Shown here one piece after another: positions 1 through 6,230 of a DNA stretch of 9,266 nucleotides. The stretch is from DASWRT01 sp036403035 (GTDB lineage: Bacteria > Pseudomonadota > Alphaproteobacteria > ATCC43930 > CGMCC-115725), in contig DASWRT010000372.1 in NCBI GenBank assembly GCA_036403035.1, positions 1 through 9,266 on the forward strand, written 5' to 3'. The notes beneath the pieces are model-generated. The model was given only the letters and a program-made list of their open reading frames with translations, had not been told where the DNA came from and ran no database searches. The position numbers and the translations under genes are program-made. Numbering within the stretch: the stretch's first letter is position 1; the number at the start of each line of letters is the position of its first letter.

Positions 1-108
1 ATCTCGACCCGCGGCCGATACCGGCCGCAGCGGCCGGCACTCTCAGCGCTTGAACAATGCGGCAACCGTCCGGGATGCCTTCCGCGTGATATCAGGAGCC
101 TTCGAGAC
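1..108 (+). other. Leader region before the ABC permease; possible 3' end of an upstream gene
   Basis: No complete gene is present here. In the third forward frame a reading frame entering from outside the window ends at a TGA at 51-53, with the visible tail LDPRPIPAAAAGTLSA. If real, it could be the end of a ProV-type ATPase, because ATPase-permease-binding protein is a common order in this transporter family, but the tail carries no recognisable motif. A GC-only hairpin (7-bp stem at 11-17 and 22-28, loop 18-21) lies in the same stretch without a T tract. An AGGAG at 94-98 serves the permease start at 109. Confidence 0.25.
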
Positions 109-951
109 ATGGACTGGTCGCTCCCCAAATTCCCGCTCGACGATCTGAGCGACGACGCCCTGAACTGGCTCACGGTGCAACTGTCGCCGATCACGCGGCC
201 GTTCAGCAAAGTCCTTTCCGGATGGATCGAGACCTCGACGACGGCGCTCAACACCGTTCCACCGGTGATCACGATCGCCGTCGCAGCGCTCATCGCCTGG
301 CGCGTCGCCGGCACCCGCGTCGCCATTCTCACGGCGGCGGGACTCGCCTTCCTGCTCGACCTGAGACTCTGGGAAGCGACGATGCAATCCCTCGTGCTCG
401 TGCTCATCTCGACGATCGTGGCGCTCGCCATCGGCGTGCCGCTCGGCATCGGCTGCGCGCTGAGCCGCAGGACATGGCAGGTGGTCTCGCCCGTGCTCGA
501 CATGGGTCAGACGTTGCCGAGCTTCGTCTATCTCATTCCGGCAATTCCGTTCTTCGGGCTTGGCCCGGTATCGGCGTCCTTCGCCACCATCGTCTTCGCC
601 ATGCCGCCGACCATCCGCATGACGGCGCTCGGCATCATGCAGGTGCCCTCCGAGCTTGTGGAGGCGTCGGACGCCTTCGGCTCGACCGCTTGGCAGAAGC
701 TCGCCAAGGTGCAGCTCCCGCTTGCCGCTCCCACCATCCTCGCCGGCGTGAATCAGACGATCATGCTGGCGCTCTCGATGGTGGTCATCGCCGCCATGAT
801 CGGCGCCGGCGGGCTCGGCGGCGAGGTGTGGAAGGCGATCCAGCGGCTTGAGGCGGGCCGCGGCTTCGAGGCCGGCATCGCCATCGTCATTCTTGCGATC
901 ATCCTCGATCGCATTACGCAACGCATGGCGCGTCGTGCCCATGCCGCTTGA
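109..951 (+). CDS. proW: Glycine betaine/choline-type ABC transporter permease (ProW/OpuAB family)
   Basis: This is the inner-membrane permease of a ProU/OpuA-type importer that moves quaternary ammonium compounds such as glycine betaine or choline, used in osmoprotection or as a carbon and nitrogen source. The 280-residue protein has a polar N-terminus (about 1-45) followed by several hydrophobic segments. Signatures of the family include GVPLGIG (109-115), LDMGQTLPSFVYLIP (130-144), FAMPPTIRMTALGI (163-176), GVNQTIMLALSMVVIAAMIG (213-232) and a closing ILAIILDRITQR. The EAA-type loop that contacts the ATPase is about residues 185-204 (EASDAFGSTAWQKLAKVQLP). The ATG at 109 is preceded by AGGAG at 94-98, a somewhat long spacing of 10 nt. 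The binding-protein gene follows 54 nt downstream on the same strand. Family assignment is firm; which substrate it carries is not visible. Confidence 0.93.
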   Translation: MDWSLPKFPLDDLSDDALNWLTVQLSPITRPFSKVLSGWIETSTTALNTVPPVITIAVAALIAWRVAGTRVAILTAAGLAFLLDLRLWEATMQSLVLVLISTIVALAIGVPLGIGCALSRRTWQVVSPVLDMGQTLPSFVYLIPAIPFFGLGPVSASFATIVFAMPPTIRMTALGIMQVPSELVEASDAFGSTAWQKLAKVQLPLAAPTILAGVNQTIMLALSMVVIAAMIGAGGLGGEVWKAIQRLEAGRGFEAGIAIVILAIILDRITQRMARRAHAA

Positions 952-992
952 GGTTCGGCAGTGTCCGAGCCACGACCATCACGACCATTAAG

Positions 993-998
993 AAGGAG
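993..998 (+). promoter_or_regulatory. Ribosome binding site deciding the start of the substrate-binding protein
   Basis: AAGGAG lies 7 nt before the ATG at 1006. It supports that start over an in-frame GTG at 961, which would add an arginine-rich 15-residue extension in front of an otherwise normal signal peptide and has no comparable site. Confidence 0.75.
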
Positions 999-1005
999 AG
1001 GGGGC

Positions 1006-1860
1006 ATGCTGAGGAAAGTCTGGGTATCCGCGCTCGCAATTGCGGCGCTGGCCGGTTTCGCCACGGGATCGGCGGAAGCCGCGAGCAAGGGGAAGGTGAA
1101 GATCGCCTATGTGGAGTGGTCGGACTCCGTTGTGGCGACCAACATCGCCAAGACGGTGCTCGAACAGGCGGGTTACGACGTCACGTTGACGCCGCTCGCG
1201 GCGGCCGCGATGTGGCAGGCGGTCGCCACCGGCGAGGCCGACGCCATGATGGCCGGGTGGCTGCCGGTCACGCACAAGGCGTACTACGACAAGCTCAAGG
1301 ATCAGGTGGAGCTCACCACCCCGAACGTCACGGGGGCCAAACTCGGCTGGGCCACCCCCGACTATACGGACCTCAAGTCGATCGAAGATTTGAAGACGAA
1401 GTCTGCCGAAGTCGACAACAAGGTCATCGGCATCGATCCCGGCGCCGGCCTGATGAGAGCCTCCGAGAAGACGATCAAGGATTACGGCCTGTCCAACGTC
1501 AAGCTGGTCGAAGGGTCGGACGCCACTATGGTCGCCACCCTGAAGGACGCCATCAACAAGAAGCAGCCGATCGTCGTAACGGCCTGGACGCCGCATTGGA
1601 TGTTCGCGCGTTGGAAGCTGCGCTATCTCGACGATCCGAAGGGATCGCTCGGCGCCGAGGAAACCGTCTACACGGTGTCGCGCAAGGATCTCGCCAAGGA
1701 CATGCCGGAGGTCCACAAGATCCTCAAGAACATGAAATTCTCGCTCGAGGAGGAGCAGAAGGTCATGGTCTGGAACGAGGAGCCGGGCGCCAAACCCGCC
1801 GAGACGGCGGCGCGCTGGGTCAAGGAGAATCCGGAGATCGTCAAGTCTTGGTTGCAATAA
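1006..1860 (+). CDS. Glycine betaine/choline-type ABC transporter periplasmic substrate-binding protein (OpuAC family)
   Basis: This periplasmic binding protein captures a quaternary amine and delivers it to the permease encoded just upstream. From the ATG at 1006 it has 284 residues. It starts with a Sec signal peptide: MLRK, a hydrophobic core to about residue 20, and a likely cleavage after SAEA (A25/A26). The mature part has the OpuAC pattern: AYVEWSDS (34-41), MWQAVATGEADAMMAGWLPVTH (W70, W85), GIDPGAG (142-148) and a WTPHWMFARW stretch (194-203). The tryptophans W38, W85, W194 and W198 are candidates for the aromatic cage that holds trimethylammonium groups in this family. No lipobox cysteine is seen, so it is soluble rather than anchored. 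It is the last gene of its unit and converges on the catabolic operon. Betaine, choline or carnitine are all possible ligands, so no symbol is given. Confidence 0.93.
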   Translation: MLRKVWVSALAIAALAGFATGSAEAASKGKVKIAYVEWSDSVVATNIAKTVLEQAGYDVTLTPLAAAAMWQAVATGEADAMMAGWLPVTHKAYYDKLKDQVELTTPNVTGAKLGWATPDYTDLKSIEDLKTKSAEVDNKVIGIDPGAGLMRASEKTIKDYGLSNVKLVEGSDATMVATLKDAINKKQPIVVTAWTPHWMFARWKLRYLDDPKGSLGAEETVYTVSRKDLAKDMPEVHKILKNMKFSLEEEQKVMVWNEEPGAKPAETAARWVKENPEIVKSWLQ

Positions 1861-2161
1861 GCGGACAGGATTAGTGCGGGTTGGGTTTGGGGCCGCATCA
1901 CGCGGCTTCCCCCACCCCCAACCCTCCCCCGCAAGGGGGGAGGGAGAAAAGTTGAACTCCGTCAAAGCCCTCCCCCCTTGCGGGGGAGGGTTGGGTGGGG
2001 GACCCGGCACAATGCCGAGCGTGTCGTTCCAAGCTCGATTGAAAATCGATCTCGACACGATAACGTACCGCGCGAGCGGGCCGTTTGGTTTCTGTCACCT
2101 GGAAGGCTGAGGCCGCTTCTCGCGCTTCAGCAAGCCCGGTCTCGCGAGCGTGACGGGCCGC
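1861..2161. other. Convergent intergenic region, no gene
   Basis: This 301-bp gap separates the 3' end of the binding-protein gene from the 3' end of the CitE-like gene on the other strand. Short open frames run through it, but they are made of low-complexity Pro/Gly/Arg translation of the palindrome and have no ribosome binding site, so none is called. It holds the large inverted repeat at 1909-2001 and a G-rich stretch at 1878-1892 (GGGTTGGGTTTGGGG) resembling a decayed piece of that repeat. There are also two minor dyads: CGGCA/TGCCG around 2005-2017 and TCGATT/AATCGA around 2035-2049. Nothing recognisable is seen from about 2050 to 2161. Confidence 0.7.
1909..2001. repeat. Large intergenic inverted repeat with nested hairpins (REP-like palindrome, possible two-way terminator)
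   Basis: The left arm (1909-1944, 36 nt) is the reverse complement of the right arm (1968-2001, 34 nt), except that one G run is two bases shorter on the right. The spacer is 23 nt (1945-1967). Each arm also folds on itself. CCCTCCCCC at 1922-1930 pairs across the loop GCAA (1931-1934) with 1935-1944, with one bulged G. The right arm does the same at 1968-1990 around TTGC, which reads GCAA on the other strand. There is no T tract, so it is not a classic intrinsic terminator, but its position between convergent genes fits a role in ending or protecting both transcripts. From memory, C/G-run palindromes of this look are frequent between genes in alphaproteobacteria; copy number here is unknown. 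Confidence 0.8.
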
Positions 2162-3025
2162 TTATTGGCTGCTGCCTCGCCCTGCCAGAATCGCATACGC
2201 CCGGTCGACCACCGGCTTGTCGACGAGCTTGCCGTCGACGGCGACTGCGCCGCGCCCGCCGCCGGTCTCGATCGCGGCAACGACGCGATGCGCCCAGGCG
2301 ATCTCCTCCTCGCTCGGCGAGAAGCCGGCATTGACGGAAGCGACCTGTTTCGGGTGGATGCAGAGCTTCGCGCCGAACCCGAAGCGCCGCGCCCGCAGCA
2401 CGTCTTTCGCCAGCGCATCCGCATCGTCGAGCGCGAGGCTGACGCCGTCGATCGGCGGCGCCAGGCCCGCAAACCGGGATTCGAGCACGAGGCGGCTGCG
2501 GATATAATGCAGTTCCTCGCCGTCGCCGAGAATCCCTGCATCGACGCAGAGATCGACCGACCCGAACGCGATTCGAGTCAGGCCGGGCGCCGAGGCGACC
2601 TCGCGGAGGCGGATGACGCCCGCGACCGTTTCCACCAGCGCGATGAGAGTCTCCATGCCGGCCGGCAGCGCCGTCCGTACCGCGGCGATCGGGTCCGGAT
2701 TGTCGGCCTTGGGGAGCATGACGCCGCGGACGACGGGCGCCGCCCTGTCGGCCGGCAGCGACGCAATCGCCGCGAGGTCGTCCGCGAACCACGGCGTGTC
2801 GGCGCCGTTGATCCTGACGATCACGCCCGACGGCGTCGCCCCTGCGGCGTCCGAGCGTGCCCACTCGGCGATTGCGCTGCGGGCGGCGTCCTTCCGCTCC
2901 GGCAGCACGGCGTCCTCAAGGTCGATGATGACGCGATCGGCGCCGCTCGCGAGCGCCTTCGCGAAACGCTCGGGCCGGTCGCCCGGAACGAACAGGTAGC
3001 TGCGCGCCGACGAGGTCGTCGTCAT
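2162..3025 (-). CDS. CitE-like / HpcH-HpaI aldolase family lyase (beta-hydroxyacyl-CoA lyase type)
   Basis: This 287-residue TIM-barrel protein belongs to the CitE family, which includes citryl-CoA, malyl-CoA, beta-methylmalyl-CoA and citramalyl-CoA lyases. These Mg2+-dependent enzymes split a beta-hydroxyacyl-CoA or perform related reactions. Visible signatures are RSYLFVPGDRPERF (8-21), the DLED motif (35-38), VRIN with R71, VETVAG with E132, FGSVDLCVD (154-162, D158) and AKLCIHPKQV (219-228). E132 and D158 are the expected metal ligands. The ATG at 3025 is chosen because it gives the normal family N-terminus; the frame stays open further upstream to 3301, but that part is antisense-like sequence overlapping the regulator gene. 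A weak AAAGG precedes the start. It is the last gene of the operon, 31 nt after the GntR gene. It probably performs the final C-C cleavage of the pathway; the exact acyl-CoA is unknown. Confidence 0.92.
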   Translation of the reverse strand: MTTTSSARSYLFVPGDRPERFAKALASGADRVIIDLEDAVLPERKDAARSAIAEWARSDAAGATPSGVIVRINGADTPWFADDLAAIASLPADRAAPVVRGVMLPKADNPDPIAAVRTALPAGMETLIALVETVAGVIRLREVASAPGLTRIAFGSVDLCVDAGILGDGEELHYIRSRLVLESRFAGLAPPIDGVSLALDDADALAKDVLRARRFGFGAKLCIHPKQVASVNAGFSPSEEEIAWAHRVVAAIETGGGRGAVAVDGKLVDKPVVDRAYAILAGRGSSQ

Positions 3026-3056
3026 GCGGTGGCCTTTGCTGTTGGTTGAGCACGCA

Positions 3057-3821
3057 TCAGGCGCCGGGCGCCCAGTCGCGCTTGAATGTCTCGACGTAGC
3101 TGAACCGTTTCGCCGGGTGCGTGCTGGCGGCGACTTCGACCACCTCGCCGCGCCGGTTGAGGTAATGGCGGCAGACCCACAGCGCCGGGGATTTCGGCTC
3201 GGCATCGAGCGCCTCGGCCGTCGGCGCATCGAGGGAAACGGCGCGGATCTCCTGCTGCACCTCGGCGACCTGCTCGCCGAATTGCTGCTCCAGCAGCGCA
3301 TAGACCGGGATGTGGAGGCGGCCGGTCAGGCTGTGGACGGAGCGGAACGCCGGGTGGATGTAGATCTCGGTGAGGCAGATCGGCGCTTCCTCCCGATCGA
3401 CCCGGCGCACGCCTTCGGCGCGCAGCCACGTTTCCCCCGGTGTCGCCCGCAGGAACCCGGCGAGCGGCTTGTCGACCTCCACCGTAGACGAGCGCAGGAT
3501 CTCCAGCTCGGTGTCGGCGGTATATTGATGCAGGTCCGAGAGCCGCTGCATGACTTGGCGGTAGCCGGTCGTCGCATGCGTCGACATCACCGTCGTGCCG
3601 ACGCCGGGCTGACGCGCCACCAGCCCCATCTGCACCAGCTGCTTCATCGCCTCCCGCACGGTGAAGCGGCTGGCGCCGAACTGCTCGCACAGTTCGAACT
3701 CGGTCGGCAGTTGGCTGCCGACGGGATAGCGTCCGCTCTGGATCTCGTTGATGAGCGTCTGCGCGAGCTGCAGGTATCGAGGCTGCTGGCTGACGAGGAG
3801 GACCATGCGTTTCCAAAACAC
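3057..3821 (-). CDS. GntR-family transcriptional regulator, HutC subfamily (UTRA ligand domain)
   Basis: This cytoplasmic DNA-binding regulator has 254 residues. The N-terminal winged helix-turn-helix spans about 15-78: RYLQLAQTLINEIQSG, then LPTEFELCEQFGASRFTVRE with recognition helix about 51-62, and the wing near QPGVGTTV. The rest (about 95-245) fits a UTRA ligand-binding domain, as in HutC, including ICLTEIYIHPAF (148-159) and ALWVCRHYLNRRGEVVEV (213-230). It sits inside the catabolic operon, between the CoA-transferase (36-nt gap) and the CitE-like gene (31-nt gap). It is therefore probably made together with the enzymes it controls and responds to a pathway substrate or intermediate. 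The start is uncertain: the ATG at 3821 and one five codons later at 3806 are both possible, and the second has a weak GGAA in front. No clear operator palindrome was found within the window. Confidence 0.92.
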   Translation of the reverse strand: MFWKRMVLLVSQQPRYLQLAQTLINEIQSGRYPVGSQLPTEFELCEQFGASRFTVREAMKQLVQMGLVARQPGVGTTVMSTHATTGYRQVMQRLSDLHQYTADTELEILRSSTVEVDKPLAGFLRATPGETWLRAEGVRRVDREEAPICLTEIYIHPAFRSVHSLTGRLHIPVYALLEQQFGEQVAEVQQEIRAVSLDAPTAEALDAEPKSPALWVCRHYLNRRGEVVEVAASTHPAKRFSYVETFKRDWAPGA

Positions 3822-3857
3822 CCATGCCGGGTCCGGCCGCGGCGGAACGCCGACGGC

Positions 3858-5051
3858 CTATCGCACGACCCCGTCCCGGCGTAGCGCGGCGATCGTGTCC
3901 CGACCGTAGCCGAGTTCCGCCAGCAATTCATCCGTATCCTGCCCCATAGCCGGTGCGGCGCGCGTCGGGAGAGCGTCGCCGGAAACGCGCACCGGCGAGG
4001 CGACACCGCGTATCCCGCCATGCTCCGGATGCTCGAACTCCTGGATACGCTCCTGCTCGGTAAGGAAGCCGTTCTCCAGCGCTTGGCGGACGTCGTAGAC
4101 CGGCGCGGCCGGCACGGCCCCGGCGAAGCGCCGCATCCACTCGTCGGTCGTTGCGGCGCCGAGGACGGCGTCGAGATCGCGGTTGAAGCGCTCCCGGTTC
4201 TCCAGCCGTGCGGCGAAGGTCGCGTAGGACGGATCGGTGATCCATTCGGGCTTGCCGACGATTTCGGCCAGGACGCGGAAGAACTTCTCCTTGTTGCACA
4301 TGATGAAGATCCAGCCGTCCTTCGTCCGGTAGAGCTGGCTCGGCGTCAGCGATGGATGGGCGGAGCGCGGCTGGCGCTCCGTCTTGACGCCGCCGTTGAG
4401 GTACCACGTCCCGACATAGGCGAGGTTGTGGATGGCGACGTCGAACAGGCTCACGTCGTAGTCGCGTCCGCGCCCGGTCGCCCGCGCCTCGACGATGCCG
4501 GCGAGGAGCGCCATCGCCGCCGTCGTGCCGGTCATCAGGTCGATGATCGAGAGCCCGAACCGTGCCGGCGGCCCATCCGGTTCGCCGGTCAGCGACAGGT
4601 AGCCGGCCTCGGCCTGCATCAGGTAGTCGTAGCCGGGCCACGCGGCGCGGCTCCCGGTGCGGCCATAGGCCGAGAGGTGGACGCAGACCAGCTTCGGGTT
4701 GACGTCCGCCAGGGCGTCGTAGGTCAGGCCGAGCTTGCCGGGCAGATCGCCGCGCAGATTGTCGAACACCGCGTCGCTGCGCGCGGCGAGCGAGCGCAGC
4801 ACCTTGCGCCCCTCCGGCTGCTTCAGGTCGAGCGCGACGCTGCGCTTGTTGCGGTTGAAGGCCTCGAAGAAATGACTGTCTTCGGGACCGAAGAAATGCG
4901 GACCGACCGCACGGCCGATATCGCCGCCGTCCTTGAAGTTCTCGACCTTGATGATCTCCGCGCCGAGGTCGGCGAGGTGCTGCGTGCCGAACGGACCGGC
5001 GCCGTACTGCTCGACGGCGACGACCCGCACGCCGGAAAGGGGCAGGCTCAT
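3858..5051 (-). CDS. Class III CoA-transferase (CaiB/BaiF family)
   Basis: This 397-residue enzyme moves CoA from a donor thioester (often succinyl-CoA) to a carboxylic acid, activating it for breakdown. The family pattern is clear: PLSGVRVVAVEQYGAGPFGTQHLADLGAEIIKVE at the N-terminus, NRNKRSVALDLKQPEGR (66-82), DNLRGDLPGKLGL (97-109) and a C-terminal LGYGRDTIAALRRDGVV. In FGLSIIDLMTGTTAAMALL the aspartate D171 matches the catalytic aspartate that forms the acyl-enzyme anhydride in formyl-CoA transferase. Length is normal for the family. The start ATG (5049-5051) overlaps the stop of the acyl-CoA dehydrogenase gene by 4 nt (ATGA), and GAGGAA at 5058-5063 lies 6 nt ahead, so the two genes are translationally coupled. 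Mesaconate, citramalate/malate, glutarate and other acids are all used by relatives; the substrate here is not determined. Confidence 0.94.
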   Translation of the reverse strand: MSLPLSGVRVVAVEQYGAGPFGTQHLADLGAEIIKVENFKDGGDIGRAVGPHFFGPEDSHFFEAFNRNKRSVALDLKQPEGRKVLRSLAARSDAVFDNLRGDLPGKLGLTYDALADVNPKLVCVHLSAYGRTGSRAAWPGYDYLMQAEAGYLSLTGEPDGPPARFGLSIIDLMTGTTAAMALLAGIVEARATGRGRDYDVSLFDVAIHNLAYVGTWYLNGGVKTERQPRSAHPSLTPSQLYRTKDGWIFIMCNKEKFFRVLAEIVGKPEWITDPSYATFAARLENRERFNRDLDAVLGAATTDEWMRRFAGAVPAAPVYDVRQALENGFLTEQERIQEFEHPEHGGIRGVASPVRVSGDALPTRAAPAMGQDTDELLAELGYGRDTIAALRRDGVVR

Positions 5052-6220
5052 GCCGGGTTCCTCGCGATGACCTGCTTGGCGATGATGAGGCGCTGCAGTT
5101 CGTTCGTCCCCTCGCCGATCACCAGGAGCGGCGCGTCGCGGTAGAGGCGCTCGACGTTGAACTCCTTCGAGTAACCGTACCCGCCATGGATGCGCATCGC
5201 TTCCAGGCTGTTCTCGACCGCGGCTTCGGTGGCGAAGAGCTTGGCCATGCCCGCCTCCATGTCGCAGCGCTCGCCGCGGTCGTACGCGTCGGCCGCGCGC
5301 TGCACCAGCAGCCGCGACGCCTCGACCCGCGTCGCCATGTCGGCGATCTTGATCTGGATCGCCTGATGCTCGCAGATCGGCTTGCCGAACGTCTTGCGCA
5401 CCTGCGAATAGGCGACCGCCTCCTTGAGCGCGGCATCGGCGACGCCGACGCCACGCGAGGCGACGTTGATTCGGCCGAGTTCGAGGCCGCTGAGGATCTG
5501 GTGCAGGCCGCGCCCCTCGACGCCGCCGATCAGCCGGTCGACCGGCACGCGGTAATCGTCGAAGCTCAGTTCGCAGGTGTCGATCCCGCGATAGCCGAGC
5601 TTCTCCAGCTTGCGCGTGACGGTGAAGCCGGGGCCTTTCTCCGCGAGCAGCAGGCTCATGCCGCGGCTCCGCGGCTGCGCCGCCGGATCGGTCTTCACCA
5701 GCAGCGCGATGCAGTTGCCGTACATGCTGTTGGTGATCCAGGTCTTCCCGCCGTTGACGACGTAGTGGTCGCCGTCGCGCTTCGCGACGGTCCGGATCGC
5801 CTGGAGGTCGGTGCCGCAGTCGGGTTCGGTGAGGCCGATACCGCCGCGCAGCTCGCCGGTCGCGAATTTCGGCAGGAAGGCGCGCTTCTGCTCCTCGGTG
5901 CCGTTGCGCTGCACCGTCATCGCCATGATCAGGTGCGAGTTGATGATGCCGCTGACCGACATCCAGACCGCGGAGATCCGCTCGATCATCTTCGCGTAGG
6001 TGCTGGTCGACAGGCCAAGGCCGCCGTACTCGGGGTCGATGAGGCAGCCGAACAGCCCCATCTCCTTCATCTTCTCGACGATCTCGGCCGGGTAGATGTC
6101 GGCGTGCTCCAGCTCCCGGACATGCGGCCGGACGTCGGTGTCGAGAAATTTGTCGAGCGCGTCGAGGATCAGCCGTTCGTTCTCGAGCGTATCGGCGTAG
6201 GTATCCATTGTCGTTCCCAT
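5048..6220 (-). CDS. Acyl-CoA dehydrogenase (FAD-dependent)
   Basis: This flavoenzyme introduces an alpha,beta double bond into an acyl-CoA and passes electrons to electron-transfer flavoprotein. The 390 residues cover the whole family fold: helical N-domain (about 1-125), beta middle domain with GLTEPDCGTD (129-138) and KTWITNS (159-165), and C-terminal helical domain with RKTFGKPICEHQAIQIKIAD (275-294) and HGGYGYSKEFNVERLYRD (345-362). E370 in IGEGTNELQR sits where the catalytic base is found in medium- and short-chain dehydrogenases. The residue before E370 and the GTNE after it differ from glutaryl-CoA dehydrogenase (YEGTHD), which argues against that enzyme. The start is uncertain: the ATG at 6220 lacks a good ribosome binding site, while an ATG at 6208 (four residues shorter) has GGGA about 5 nt ahead. 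It begins about 10 nt after the MmgE/PrpD gene and overlaps the CoA-transferase start. Confidence 0.95.
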   Translation of the reverse strand: MGTTMDTYADTLENERLILDALDKFLDTDVRPHVRELEHADIYPAEIVEKMKEMGLFGCLIDPEYGGLGLSTSTYAKMIERISAVWMSVSGIINSHLIMAMTVQRNGTEEQKRAFLPKFATGELRGGIGLTEPDCGTDLQAIRTVAKRDGDHYVVNGGKTWITNSMYGNCIALLVKTDPAAQPRSRGMSLLLAEKGPGFTVTRKLEKLGYRGIDTCELSFDDYRVPVDRLIGGVEGRGLHQILSGLELGRINVASRGVGVADAALKEAVAYSQVRKTFGKPICEHQAIQIKIADMATRVEASRLLVQRAADAYDRGERCDMEAGMAKLFATEAAVENSLEAMRIHGGYGYSKEFNVERLYRDAPLLVIGEGTNELQRLIIAKQVIARNPA

Positions 6221-6230
6221 CGGACGGAGT

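Noticed and set aside
11..28. GC-rich hairpin as a terminator of an upstream gene
   Set aside because: The 7-bp stem is perfect but no T tract follows, and it lies in what may still be coding sequence; short GC dyads are frequent by chance at this base composition.
43..942. Long minus-strand open frame opposite the permease gene
   Set aside because: Its translation is rich in Arg, His, Asp and Gly with no domain pattern, as expected for the antisense frame of a GC-rich gene; the + strand protein is a clear ProW-family permease.
948..1874. Plus-strand frame covering the binding-protein gene in another frame
   Set aside because: Arg/Gly/His-rich translation without family motifs, overlapping a gene that has a signal peptide and the OpuAC pattern.
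1874..2110. Small open frames on both strands across the palindrome
   Set aside because: They are low-complexity Pro/Gly/Arg translations of the repeat, lack ribosome binding sites and exist on both strands because the sequence is symmetric.
3026..3301. Upstream extension of the CitE-like gene to a start at 3301
   Set aside because: The extra 92 residues are Arg/Ser-rich and lie inside the GntR gene in another frame; the ATG at 3025 gives the normal family N-terminus.
4020..5144. 374-residue plus-strand open frame opposite the CoA-transferase
   Set aside because: Antisense shadow: Arg/Glu/Val/Ala-rich with no motif, while the minus-strand protein carries the full CaiB/BaiF pattern.
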